From a virus: a stretch of DNA of 47,449 nt. Both the position numbers and the translations under genes were made by a program. The stretch lies in the IMG/VR virus record IMGVR_UViG_3300046530_000369, positions 1 through 47,449 of that record. One strand, given 5' to 3'. The stretch's first letter is position 1, and every line of letters starts with the position of its first letter. The notes beneath the pieces were generated by a model. The model was not told where the DNA came from. It worked only from the letters and a program-made list of their open reading frames with translations, and did not search any database. Below are positions 7,809-14,968 of this stretch, piece after piece.

Positions 7809-8810
7809 TTAGTAGGTGATGCGGATAGCGCTGACTGCGCCCTTGGCAATAGCTGTAATGCAGACCTTGGCACATTCTTCCGGTACGCCAGCGGCAACCA
7901 GATCGGCCAGTGCTTTGTTATTCACTGTCTTGCGGTGCTCAATGTCAGCAGCGCGGGCGGCTGCCTCATCGGCAATGCGTTTTTCTTCAGCCAGGCGAGT
8001 GGCTTCTTTCTGCTCGGCTTCCCGCTTGATGCGATCGGCTTCCTGTCGCGCCTTTATTTGTTCTGCTTCGATAGCCTGCTGCTTTTCCCTTTCAGCCTTT
8101 TCCTTTGCCTCTTTAGCTTCACGCTCAGCACGTTCCTGTGCTTCGATGCGGTTACGCTCTGCCTGCTCAGCCGCTGCCTTTAAATCGGCCTCACGCTTGG
8201 CTGATGCTTCACGTTCCTGCTGTGCTTTCTGCTCGGACTCAATGCGTTCCTGCTCGATAGCCTGCCGCTTAATCTCTTCCTCACGGGCAACGCGCTGGCG
8301 TTCTGCTTCGGCTTTTGCTTCAGCTGCGTCCCTGTCGAATTTGTCATTAAGCAGAAGGGCGATTTCGTGATCTGATTCGATTTGCTTTTTCAGCGCTTCA
8401 GCCGCGGCCAGCTCTTCAGCTACGATGCGCTGACGCTCTTCTTCAGCGGCCTTTTCAGCAGCAATCCGCTCCTGCTCAGCTTCCCACTCGGTTAGTGGCT
8501 GGCGAGTGGCATCGCGCAACTCGTCACAAGCATCAACGAACCGCTTAATTTCCGCCTCAGCAGGCTTTACAGCTTCCTTAAGTCGCTTCAGATACTCACG
8601 ACCCGGCTTTTCAATAGCTGTCTTGCTACGTGATACCTGAGCTGCCAGTGAAGCTACCCGAGCGCGGCCCTTTGCAGTGGTCAGGTCAGGGACTTCATTC
8701 ACAGCCTGCTTAATCTGCTCAATGTACTGATCGAGACCGTTCGGCACATAAACAGCCGGCGCCTGCTCTGGCTTAATTTCGAGTACTGCGATATCCGTTG
8801 TTTCGCTCAT
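7809..8810 (-). CDS. Long coiled-coil phage protein upstream of recET
   Basis: A 333-residue protein. A globular-looking N-terminus (about 1-110) is followed by some 190 residues of Glu/Lys/Ala/Arg-rich helix (repeats such as AEREAKEAKEKAEREKQQ) and a short conserved end (ADLVAAGVPEECAKVCITAI). Such genes are often labelled TolA-like because of composition alone; nothing here shows a membrane anchor. The start at 8810 has AGGAGAGG upstream. Its constant place before the recET genes suggests a recombination or replication accessory role, which is inference. Confidence 0.75.
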   Translation of the reverse strand: MSETTDIAVLEIKPEQAPAVYVPNGLDQYIEQIKQAVNEVPDLTTAKGRARVASLAAQVSRSKTAIEKPGREYLKRLKEAVKPAEAEIKRFVDACDELRDATRQPLTEWEAEQERIAAEKAAEEERQRIVAEELAAAEALKKQIESDHEIALLLNDKFDRDAAEAKAEAERQRVAREEEIKRQAIEQERIESEQKAQQEREASAKREADLKAAAEQAERNRIEAQERAEREAKEAKEKAEREKQQAIEAEQIKARQEADRIKREAEQKEATRLAEEKRIADEAAARAADIEHRKTVNNKALADLVAAGVPEECAKVCITAIAKGAVSAIRITY

Positions 8811-8829
8811 ATTCCTCTCCTGTGGGCAT

Positions 8830-8852
8830 AAAAAAAGGCCTCCGGAGAGGCC
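8830..8852 (-). terminator. Rho-independent terminator in left operon
   Basis: On the minus strand GGCCTC and GAGGCC pair across TCCG and are followed by a run of T. It sits just upstream of the coiled-coil gene, so expression of recET from pL would need N-dependent read-through. Confidence 0.85.
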
Positions 8853-8949
8853 AAGCTGAACAATAACGGCCAACGCCACCTTGTCTAAAGCGCGTTGGTT
8901 GATGACTGGGCGCCATCGTCAAGCGGTCACGTATAACCGCTTTGCGATG

Positions 8950-9153
8950 TCACTCAGATGGTGGTGCTGGCAGCTCAGCCCAGTGCGTGTAATGCTTTCT
9001 CCAGTGCTTATTCAGAAAGAAAACATTGCTGATACCATACTGAGGTCCACAATCTGGAGCGTCCTTGTGCCATACCAGGTAGCAAGTGGCTCCGCCATCA
9101 TCTTCCAGCGTCTCCATTGGCATGCTGTCTTCGCTGCATTTAATCCAATCCAT
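8950..9153 (-). CDS. DUF551 family phage protein
   Basis: A 67-residue protein starting MDWIKCSED and ending THWAELPAPP, the N- and C-terminal hallmarks of DUF551 proteins common in lambdoid early regions (function unknown). AGGAG lies seven bases before the ATG at 9153. The ATG lies inside the end of the upstream gene. Confidence 0.8.
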   Translation of the reverse strand: MDWIKCSEDSMPMETLEDDGGATCYLVWHKDAPDCGPQYGISNVFFLNKHWRKHYTHWAELPAPPSE

Positions 9154-9313
9154 CACTATCTCCTTTCCACCTCTCAAACTGGTCTTTGTTCATCTGCTGG
9201 CTGATTACCTTGCCTGCAAATACCCCTTTACCTTCTGTTAAATCAGCACGCCAATGACAGCCACAGGCCATCTGTGTGACGCGCCATTTACCGTCTTTGC
9301 GGTTGACTATCAT
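9140..9313 (-). CDS. 57-residue phage protein
   Basis: A small frame starting MIVNRKDGKWRVTQMACGCH, with GGAG six bases before the ATG and a 14-bp overlap with the DUF551 gene. A Cys-Gly-Cys-His cluster may bind metal. A terminator lies immediately upstream. Confidence 0.7.
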   Translation of the reverse strand: MIVNRKDGKWRVTQMACGCHWRADLTEGKGVFAGKVISQQMNKDQFERWKGDSDGLD

Positions 9314-9336
9314 GGTGTGCTCCGAAATTCAGGCGT

Positions 9337-9356
9337 AAAAAAAGCCGCTTATGCGG
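9337..9356 (-). terminator. Rho-independent terminator in left operon
   Basis: On the minus strand GCCGC and GCGGC pair across ATAA and are followed by seven T. It separates the 43-residue gene from the downstream genes and is another N-dependent barrier. Confidence 0.85.
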
Positions 9357-9360
9357 CCTG

Positions 9361-9492
9361 TTATTCGTAGTTTTCACTTAACCAGTCGAGTAATGCTTCC
9401 ATTGCTTCCTCTCTGGTCTGGTAGGTATTTGGTAGCCAGTCACCATTCCATGATACTACCCAACTGCCTTGGTCAAATTCGACTTCCCACAT
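9361..9492 (-). CDS. 43-residue acidic phage protein
   Basis: A small frame (MWEVEFDQGSWVVSWNGDWL) rich in Trp and acidic residues, ending in a helix (REEAMEALLDWLSEN). It has a modest ribosome site (GGGGTGAG) and fits the gap between two terminator and gene borders. Function unknown. Confidence 0.65.
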   Translation of the reverse strand: MWEVEFDQGSWVVSWNGDWLPNTYQTREEAMEALLDWLSENYE

Positions 9493-9545
9493 CTCTCACC
9501 CCTGCGGCAGCGCCGCTGTTAAAGGCCCACTAAGCGGATAGCCTT

Positions 9546-9752
9546 TTATCTAAATTGACGCTTTCGAGAAGCAATGAAATCTTCAAAAGAAATGTTCTTC
9601 GCATCATGTATGTATTTTTCCAAGTTAGAGATAAGCTCTGTGCGAGCCCGTTCAAAAGCCTGGCGATGATTTCCTAGGCACTCCTCATGAGGGGCCGGAA
9701 AGTAATAGTCATCAATTCTTCTCGCGGAACTGGACTTACTGAACCTATCCAT
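9546..9752 (-). CDS. Hypothetical protein downstream of N
   Basis: A 68-residue basic helical protein (ERARTELISNLEKYI, FEDFIASRKRQFR). GAGG is six bases before the ATG, which lies two bases from the N stop codon. Second recognised gene of the pL operon, where lambda has ral-type genes, but no similarity is evident. Confidence 0.65.
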   Translation of the reverse strand: MDRFSKSSSARRIDDYYFPAPHEECLGNHRQAFERARTELISNLEKYIHDAKNISFEDFIASRKRQFR

Positions 9753-9754
9753 AT

Positions 9755-10036
9755 TTACCTCGCCGTAACTGAATCAGTTTTCTTGCGGAATCCCGCGCTA
9801 TAAATCGCCACATCACCCATGCAGATACTCCCTGCACTTTGCTCCGGTTTACTACGCACTCCAGGTGCTGTTACTGCTCTGAATACCGAGCTGCTGCATC
9901 CTGTAACCGCCTCAGCAAAGTTACGCGCCAGAGACTTATCGAAACTGCGCTCTGCAACCTTCGCTGCTCTGCGTGCTTTGTAGCGGCTTTTAGCTGTGCC
10001 TTGCGGCTTAGGTTCTTTCCAGATGATGGTTGCCAT
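9755..10036 (-). CDS. N: N-type transcription antiterminator (phage 21 class)
   Basis: A 93-residue very basic protein. Residues 13-24 (GTAKSRYKARRA) match the arginine-rich motif known from phage 21 N, which binds the nut boxB hairpin; the remaining N-terminus (MATIIWKEPK) also fits that family. N bound to nut RNA with host Nus factors makes polymerase ignore terminators. Context agrees: first well-supported gene of the pL operon, several rho-independent terminators downstream, and nut sites with CUAAC-containing boxB loops on both early transcripts. The C-terminal half is divergent. GGAGG lies six bases before the ATG. Confidence 0.85.
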   Translation of the reverse strand: MATIIWKEPKPQGTAKSRYKARRAAKVAERSFDKSLARNFAEAVTGCSSSVFRAVTAPGVRSKPEQSAGSICMGDVAIYSAGFRKKTDSVTAR

Positions 10037-10735
10037 GATTGACCTCCGGGTTAGATGATTTTGGTGATTGGATGGCCGGTGCTGATCTCCGGCTTACTGG
10101 TTGGAGCGCCCACACCACCAGTGACTCTGTCTTGAGGCGCCGGTTGATTACGGCTTGCCATGGGCGCTGTTTATACATCGGTCGCGCATCAGCCTGCGCA
10201 TTCATCCAATCCCAAAATCATCTCTGCTTTGGTACTTCGCCACACTCTCGCAGTGGCCGCGCTCATGCCCTTGAGCTACTGTCGCAATGTGCCGCTAATA
10301 ATCGGTGCGCGTCTGGCTTTCGCGCTGCTTTACCGAAGCCACTTTTGATATAAACCTTGACCCGATGCTAAGCAGGCTCACTCAATGGTGACTCAGGGCA
10401 GCATCACTACTGCTGCATTGTCTGACTTGGTGTAAACACATCCGGTCTATTTGCACTAAGGCATACGAGAGAAGCACCTGCCTGTTTACTGCCTTCTCTG
10501 GTACATGCGTTACTCTGCATGCGGTTCGCGTTCATTTGCCAACTCACCCGGCCTAACTCGCCCTCCAGGGCTACTATGTTGCTAAGTCAAAGACTGCGGT
10601 CTAACCGCGTTAGTTCACCATTTAGGCACCTCCTGTTGGTTAGTTGTTTTGCTCCGCCTGTTAGAGCGGAAATCCCAATTGTTAAAGTGACTGCGTTCCC
10701 TGTCGTACTGCTTCAGCGTCCTGCTGTGGGATTAA
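10037..10735 (-). other. pL leader region, no firm gene
   Basis: Roughly 700 bp of leftward leader between N and the left operators. It holds nutL. Two short frames are possible but weak: 36 codons at 10051-10161 (MASRNQPAPQ, ending just before the N ribosome site; no Shine-Dalgarno) and 42 codons at 10407-10535 (MNANRMQSNACTREG; moderate GGTGAG upstream). A three-codon frame follows a perfect AGGAGG at about 10625. I see no transposon, tRNA or repeat here. Confidence 0.5.
10654..10689 (-). promoter_or_regulatory. nutL: boxA-like and boxB hairpin
   Basis: On the minus strand a boxA-like ACTTTAACAA (10678-10689) is followed by CCGCT-CTAACA-GGCGG (10654-10669), a five-pair hairpin with a CUAACA loop. 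Phage 21 boxB has a CUAACC loop, so this matches the N class found at 9755. Placement is right: about 70 bp downstream of the left operators. Confidence 0.65.
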
Positions 10736-10737
10736 AT

Positions 10738-10820
10738 ATATCCAAAGCTATTATCACTGTAAATAGCCAAAGATATATTTATATCACTTTGGCTATTTTA
10801 TCTTTGATATCTAAAGGAAT
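10738..10820 (-). promoter_or_regulatory. Left operators OL and promoter pL
   Basis: Copies of a 14-bp near-palindrome of the type ATAGCTTTGGCTAT occur at 10738-10751, 10763-10776, 10783-10796 (one poor half) and 10807-10820 (weak). The same motif recurs at OR. On the minus strand GGCTATTTACAGTGA mirrors GGCTATTATCACAGTGA at pR, placing the pL -10 near 10760. CI and Cro are the expected ligands. Confidence 0.7.
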
Positions 10821-10838
10821 TTATTTTTATCGAGGCGT

Positions 10839-10860
10839 AAAAAAACCCACCGAAGTGGGC
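10839..10860 (-). terminator. cI terminator
   Basis: On the minus strand GCCCAC and GTGGGT pair across TTCG, followed by seven T. It lies about 35 bp beyond the cI stop codon, so the repressor message ends before OL. No rex-like genes lie between. Confidence 0.85.
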
Positions 10861-10892
10861 TCTTTTAGCTATAGAAGTGATTTTATGAGGCG

Positions 10893-11621
10893 CTACCAGC
10901 TATGGGATGACCAGAAAACTTTCCCTATAACGCGCACGCTACGCTGAAATTCTTCGCGAGATACGATCTCATCGGGGTACTCAGGCCTATTGATTGACCG
11001 GATGATAAAGCTGTCTGGAAGCGCGATAAGCGTTTTCACCCTCAGTAGGTCAGCCTGGCATATGGCGTAAGTCTTCCCGTCCCTAACCGTGGTCTCCTGC
11101 GTGTTAACGCCAACCACATCACCATCATTAAGCGTGGGCTCCATGCTTCTACCTGAGACACGAACCAATTTGGCCGCATCCTCAGGAACGCCCATCTTCC
11201 TTAGATAGTAACGCCGGAAGACCAACGCAAACTCTGAGGACTCTTCTACTTCACAACTTCCATCACCGGCAGCTAAAGAAACATTCAAAAGCGGTATCTC
11301 TACAAATTCATCCGTGTCTTGATGATCCATATCCTCCCAAACCGTGGCCTTCAGGCTGGTATCCCTGATATTGGATCCTTCCAACTTCACAGGGACTTGT
11401 CCCTCTGCGCGAATTGGTTCTTCCCCAGTGGATAACCACTCAGGGCGAACTCCGAGAACCTTGGAGATCTCGTATAGCTTCCGGGTGTTTTTAGTTACAC
11501 CAGAAGTCAGCTTCCAAACACTGGGCTGAGCCATCCCAATAGCATCAGCAAGTGATACCTGGTTGAACCCTGCCTCTTTCATTGCGGCATTAAGCCGGTC
11601 TGCAAATGTCATTTTTTCCAT
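10893..11621 (-). CDS. cI: CI prophage repressor, S24/LexA-type
   Basis: A 242-residue repressor: N-terminal HTH (about 5-60; NQVSLADAIGMAQPSVWKLT), linker, then a LexA/UmuD-like C-terminal domain. The self-cleavage apparatus is intact: Ala118-Gly119 cleavage site (LAAGD), Ser159 (SGRSM) and Lys196 (LRVKT), so RecA-stimulated induction is expected. It binds the operators on either side of the gene to shut pL and pR. The start is taken at 11621; an ATG three codons later is equally possible. Divergent from cro across OR. Confidence 0.93.
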   Translation of the reverse strand: MEKMTFADRLNAAMKEAGFNQVSLADAIGMAQPSVWKLTSGVTKNTRKLYEISKVLGVRPEWLSTGEEPIRAEGQVPVKLEGSNIRDTSLKATVWEDMDHQDTDEFVEIPLLNVSLAAGDGSCEVEESSEFALVFRRYYLRKMGVPEDAAKLVRVSGRSMEPTLNDGDVVGVNTQETTVRDGKTYAICQADLLRVKTLIALPDSFIIRSINRPEYPDEIVSREEFQRSVRVIGKVFWSSHSW

Positions 11622-11632
11622 GCCTGCAACAT

Positions 11633-11695
11633 ATAGCTAGAGCTATCAATTTTCAAATATCTAAAGCTATTTACTTTCCGAATAGCTTTGGCTAT
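11633..11695. promoter_or_regulatory. Right operators OR with pR and pRM
   Basis: Three 14-bp operators: ATAGCTAGAGCTAT (11633-11646), ATATCTAAAGCTAT (11657-11670) and ATAGCTTTGGCTAT (11682-11695), spaced 24-25 bp, between the divergent cI and cro starts. A pR -10 (TATTAT, 11693-11698) overlaps the cro-proximal operator, with a weak -35 (TTTACT) 17 bp upstream. The site nearest cI would control pRM. Confidence 0.8.
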
Positions 11696-11727
11696 TATCA
11701 CAGTGAAAATCAAAGCAGGAGCTATTT

Positions 11728-11958
11728 ATGGTCAACAAAGCTATTAAGTCGGCTATTGACGTCTTGGGCAGCCAGCAAAAGTTAGCTGAAGCCTGTGATG
11801 TTAAACAGCCATCTGTATGGGCTTGGTTGCACGGGAAGAAGAAAGTCTCAGCCGAAAATGCAATGCGCATTGAGAAGGCGACTAACGGAACTATCCCTGC
11901 TTACCAGATCCGCCCAGATTTGCCTGACCTGTTTCCTCACCCGAACCAGGCAGCATAA
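11728..11958 (+). CDS. cro: Cro-like repressor (YdaS type)
   Basis: A 76-residue HTH protein (SQQKLAEACDVKQPSVWAWL at about 15-35) of the YdaS/Cro type. First gene of the rightward operon, divergent from cI across OR, with AGGAG seven bases before the ATG. It is expected to repress pRM and damp early transcription after induction. Confidence 0.88.
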   Translation: MVNKAIKSAIDVLGSQQKLAEACDVKQPSVWAWLHGKKKVSAENAMRIEKATNGTIPAYQIRPDLPDLFPHPNQAA

Positions 11959-11972
11959 GCACTAAGAAGTAC

Positions 11973-12011
11973 CGCTCTTTAAACAATCAGGCCGCCCGTC
12001 TAACCACAGGC
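11973..12011 (+). promoter_or_regulatory. nutR: boxA and boxB
   Basis: BoxA CGCTCTTTAAACA (11973-11985) is close to the enterobacterial consensus. Eight bases on is GCCCGT-CTAACC-ACAGGC (11994-12011), a hairpin with one C-A mismatch and the CUAACC hexaloop known from phage 21 boxB. It lies between cro and cII, as nutR does in lambda. Confidence 0.75.
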
Positions 12012-12035
12012 ACAAACCCAAGTGACTTGCTCACC

Positions 12036-12049
12036 GCAAAGTCACGCAA
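12036..12049 (-). promoter_or_regulatory. CII-binding site of pRE
   Basis: On the minus strand TTGCGTGACTTTGC gives the CII recognition pattern TTGC-N6-TTGC. It sits between cro and cII and points leftward toward cro and cI, exactly as lambda pRE. The same bases take part in a plus-strand hairpin (12022-12045, GTGACTTGC with GCAAAGTCAC) that could be a tR1-like element. Confidence 0.75.
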
Positions 12050-12080
12050 CCAACAAATTCAACACGGAGAAGTATCACAG

Positions 12081-12377
12081 ATGGAAAGTGCAAAGTACCG
12101 CAAAAAGGCGTCTCGCATTGAGTCGCAATTACTAGGGAAGTTGGCCGTTATGGGCCAGTGCAGGTTCGCCAAGCTAATGGGTGTTCATGACTCAAAGGTC
12201 AGCAGGATGAAGGAAACCTTCTTTCAGCAGATGAGCATGGCAATAGCGATTCTGGAGTACGGGATAGACGACACGGAGATAGTTGAACTGGCGCGGCGGT
12301 TTGCAGCTGTGCTTACAAAGCAAAAATCCCCCACCGGGCAAACGGTAGAGGATTCTCAAATAACCATCGAGTTCTGA
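12081..12377 (+). CDS. cII: CII transcriptional activator
   Basis: A 98-residue homologue of lambda CII, aligning end to end: RIESQLLGKLAVMG, the HTH (RFAKLMGVHDSKVSRMK) and the C-terminal ARRFAAVLTKQKSP. CII activates pRE and integrase transcription and so favours lysogeny. I start at 12081 (MESAKYRKKA), matching lambda; the longer frame has no support. A matching TTGC-N6-TTGC site is just upstream. Confidence 0.92.
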   Translation: MESAKYRKKASRIESQLLGKLAVMGQCRFAKLMGVHDSKVSRMKETFFQQMSMAIAILEYGIDDTEIVELARRFAAVLTKQKSPTGQTVEDSQITIEF

Positions 12378-12397
12378 CCGAACCGACAGGAGTAATT

Positions 12398-12541
12398 ATG
12401 CCAAAGAAACATCATGTTTGCCAGGCACAAACGCATAAGTCAATTACCCGCGATCAGTACCTGAAGTCACTGCATCCTTCCATTGCTGAAAAGCTGAAGT
12501 GGATTCTGGAAGAGCACAAGCCAAAGGGGAAGGGTAAATGA
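12398..12541 (+). CDS. 47-residue protein between cII and replication genes
   Basis: A small basic protein (MPKKHHVCQAQTHKSITRDQ) with a perfect CAGGAG eight bases before the ATG and an ATGA overlap with the initiator gene. Helical C-terminus (IAEKLKWILEEHKPKGKG). Function unknown; made with the replication proteins. Confidence 0.7.
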   Translation: MPKKHHVCQAQTHKSITRDQYLKSLHPSIAEKLKWILEEHKPKGKGK

Positions 12542-13392
12542 ATAACGTCAGAAGTTTAGCCAAAGCTAGAGAGGCCAAACGCTCACAGGACACGCCGAAA
12601 GAGGTCGGTAAGGGGTTTACCTTGCTGCACAGAAAAATACAGGAGACGGAGTTCTACAGAAAGGATTCTCAAGCTGTTCATCTGTGGGTTCATCTGATCA
12701 TGTCAGCAAATTACACAGAGGCGGCTGTAAAAACAGAGTATGGGGTCATCCAGTTGCAGCGCGGCCAGTTTATTACCGGTCGCAATACCCTGGCTAGCGA
12801 GACAGGGATCGAACCAAATCGGGTTCAGTACCTGCTGAAAAAGTTCAAAAAGCTGGGAATGATTGAGACCGCATCGCCGGGTAAATTCACTGTAATTACC
12901 ATCTCAAAATACGGTGAATATCAGGGGGAAATTGTCCCAGAAGATTCCCAGAAGATTCCCAGACCAAACGCAGATGTGGCGCGGCTTCCAGAGAAGGTTG
13001 TCCCAGAAGATTCCCAGAAGATTCCCACAACTAACAATATAACTAATAAATCATTATCTAACGATAATGATATGTCATCTCAGTATGACGTATCGCCTCG
13101 CAAGAAATCCAAGCCAATCCCATATCAGGCTGTGATGAATGCCTATAACAATTCGGTTGGTGACAAGCTTCCAAATGCTGAATCACTCAACCCTAAGCGT
13201 AAGCGGGATATCAAGCGCCTGCTTAGCGAACTTGCAGAGCCAACGGTCGATGCTGCTGAGAAGTATTTCAGTGCCTTCATGTGCAGGGCAAAGCCGTTTT
13301 ACTTCGGTGCCAATGACACTGGCTGGGCTGCAAACTTCGATTACCTGCTGAGAAGCGAGACGCTTACCAAAACCCGGGAGAACTGCCTGTGA
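12538..13392 (+). CDS. O-like replication initiator
   Basis: A 284-residue protein. N-terminal winged-helix DNA-binding domain (about 25-135: VHLWVHLIMSANY, RNTLASETGIEPNRVQYLLK, KLGMIETASPGKFTVI), a repetitive linker containing VPEDSQKIP twice, and a C-terminal domain (about 200-280) that should recruit the helicase. The linker is encoded by the candidate origin iterons, the lambda O arrangement. It is followed with overlap by the DnaB-type helicase gene. Function inferred from fold and position. Confidence 0.85.
   Translation: MNNVRSLAKAREAKRSQDTPKEVGKGFTLLHRKIQETEFYRKDSQAVHLWVHLIMSANYTEAAVKTEYGVIQLQRGQFITGRNTLASETGIEPNRVQYLLKKFKKLGMIETASPGKFTVITISKYGEYQGEIVPEDSQKIPRPNADVARLPEKVVPEDSQKIPTTNNITNKSLSNDNDMSSQYDVSPRKKSKPIPYQAVMNAYNNSVGDKLPNAESLNPKRKRDIKRLLSELAEPTVDAAEKYFSAFMCRAKPFYFGANDTGWAANFDYLLRSETLTKTRENCL
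12934..13080 (+). other. Candidate replication origin inside the initiator gene
   Basis: Two blocks of tandem CCCAGAAGATT units (12934-12963 and 12999-13030), about 66 bp apart, are followed by a strongly A+T-rich stretch (about 13028-13080, AACAATATAACTAATAAATC). This is the layout of lambdoid origins: iterons bound by the initiator next to an unwinding region. Not tested experimentally. Confidence 0.65.
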
Positions 13393-14825
13393 GTGAATCA
13401 TACCTGACACCCCCACACAGCATTGACGCTGAGCAGGCGGTTCTGGGTGGCCTGATGCTGGATGGCGGCGAAGAACGCAGCCAGAAGGTGCTGGCAATCC
13501 TCAAACCTGAAAGTTTCTACAACAAATCTCACGGAGCCATCTTTGAGGCAATGCGCGACTTGCTGAAGAGAAATCAGCCAATCGACCTGCTGACCCTCTC
13601 TGATGAACTTGAATCCCGATCAACACTTCAGCAATCCGGCGGATTCGCTTACCTGGCTGAGATGAGCAAGAACACCCCATCAGCTGCAAACATCGTGAAC
13701 TACGCGCTGGTAATACGCGACAGGGCGATGGAGCGTTACGCCATCCAGAAGCTGACCGAAGCCACTGAGATGCTCTACACGCGCAGCACGCTGACCGCAG
13801 TGGACAAGCTTGAAGCCTTGAACAGCCTGACAAGCCAGATTAGCGACTATGCCAAAACCGGCAACCGTCGCGGCCTGCGCTCATTCGGTGAGGTTATGGA
13901 TGACTGGGTAGTGGATTTGGAGAAGCGCTTCGATCCGGCTGGCGAAACTCGCGGACTTAGCTCTGGCATCCCGTCACTGGATCGCATGTTGGCACCTAAA
14001 GGGCTGGTGAAAGGCTCTCTGTTCGTTATCGGCGCAAGGCCGAAGATGGGCAAGACGACGCTGTACAGCCAGATGGCCATCAACTGCGCCGTCCGGGATA
14101 AGAAACCATCGCTGATGTTCAGCCTGGAGATGCCATCTGACCAGATCCTGGAAAAGTTGGTAGGTCAGAAGTCCGGTGTAAACCCAAGCATTTTCTACAT
14201 GCCGGCTACGCAGGACGAAGAGGACTCTTACCAGGGGAATTACGATGAGGACTTTGGCAAGGCCATCGCCACAGCTAACCGCCTGCGCGAACTGGAACTG
14301 CTGTACATCGACGACACCCCGGGCCTCTCACTGGCTCATATTGTTGCGGAAAGTCGAAAGGTGAAGCGTCAGAAGGGCAGTGTGGGCATGATTCTGGTCG
14401 ATTACCTGACTCTCATGACTGCTGAAAAGGCCGATCGTAATGACCTGGCATACGGGATGATAACCAAGGGGCTTAAGAACCTTGCCAAGGAATTGGGATG
14501 CGTTGTCGTGCTGCTGACTCAGCTGAATCGTGAATTGGAGAAGCGCGTCAACAAGCGACCACTGCCTAGCGACTCCCGCGATACGGGTCAGATTGAGCAG
14601 GACTGTGATTACTGGGTGGGAATCCACCGTGAAGGTGCTTATGACGATACCGTGCCACCAAGCGAAACTGAGCTGATCCTGAGGCTTAACCGTCACGGAA
14701 ACAGCGGCACCGTTCTGTGCATGCAGCGTGATGGGGCTATCTACGACATGGACCAGGCTTCGGCGCGCGCTGAACGAGATTCACGCCAGCAGCAGGGTAA
14801 ACCGCAAAAGGCAGGGGGCTTCTGA
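13389..14825 (+). CDS. DnaB-type replicative helicase
   Basis: A 478-residue hexameric-helicase homologue. N-terminal DnaB domain (PPHSIDAEQAVLGGLMLD), Walker A at about 215-223 (GARPKMGKT), Walker B (MILVDYL, about 334-340), and the conserved QLNRELEKR and later DSRDTGQIEQDCD motifs. Phages with their own helicase do not need a lambda-P-type loader of host DnaB. The start is GTG, overlapping the initiator stop (GTGA) with GGGAG upstream. Confidence 0.93.
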   Translation: MSESYLTPPHSIDAEQAVLGGLMLDGGEERSQKVLAILKPESFYNKSHGAIFEAMRDLLKRNQPIDLLTLSDELESRSTLQQSGGFAYLAEMSKNTPSAANIVNYALVIRDRAMERYAIQKLTEATEMLYTRSTLTAVDKLEALNSLTSQISDYAKTGNRRGLRSFGEVMDDWVVDLEKRFDPAGETRGLSSGIPSLDRMLAPKGLVKGSLFVIGARPKMGKTTLYSQMAINCAVRDKKPSLMFSLEMPSDQILEKLVGQKSGVNPSIFYMPATQDEEDSYQGNYDEDFGKAIATANRLRELELLYIDDTPGLSLAHIVAESRKVKRQKGSVGMILVDYLTLMTAEKADRNDLAYGMITKGLKNLAKELGCVVVLLTQLNRELEKRVNKRPLPSDSRDTGQIEQDCDYWVGIHREGAYDDTVPPSETELILRLNRHGNSGTVLCMQRDGAIYDMDQASARAERDSRQQQGKPQKAGGF

Positions 14826-14968
14826 TGGACAGTGCGGGATCGCAATTTTTCCACTGGTACACCAACCATTACGAAGGTGAACTGACAATGAATGCAGCTT
14901 ATCTCATTTGGATTGAGGGCTACAAATCTGCCACGGCAGGCCAGCCAGCGCGTAAGGGAGGAGAGTGA
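14825..14968 (+). CDS. 47-residue phage protein
   Basis: A small frame (MDSAGSQFFHWYTNHYEGEL) whose ATG overlaps the helicase stop as TGATG, with AGGGGG upstream. Rich in aromatic residues, ending in a basic tail. Unknown function. Confidence 0.6.
   Translation: MDSAGSQFFHWYTNHYEGELTMNAAYLIWIEGYKSATAGQPARKGGE

Noticed and set aside
7816-8370. 184-codon plus-strand frame rich in Ser/Ala/Arg
   Set aside because: Antisense shadow of the Glu/Lys/Ala-rich coiled-coil gene; repetitive codons keep the opposite strand open.
9510-9545. Inverted repeat AAAGGC/GCCTTT as another terminator
   Set aside because: Stem is interrupted by a large mismatched loop; not strong enough to list.
10519-10947. 142-codon plus-strand frame over OL and the end of cI
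   Set aside because: It runs over the operators, the cI terminator and the 3' end of cI, with no ribosome site and an unlikely composition.
12934-13030. CRISPR-like repeat reading of the CCCAGAAGATT units
   Set aside because: Units are tandem without spacers of constant length and lie within a coding frame; an origin iteron explanation is simpler.
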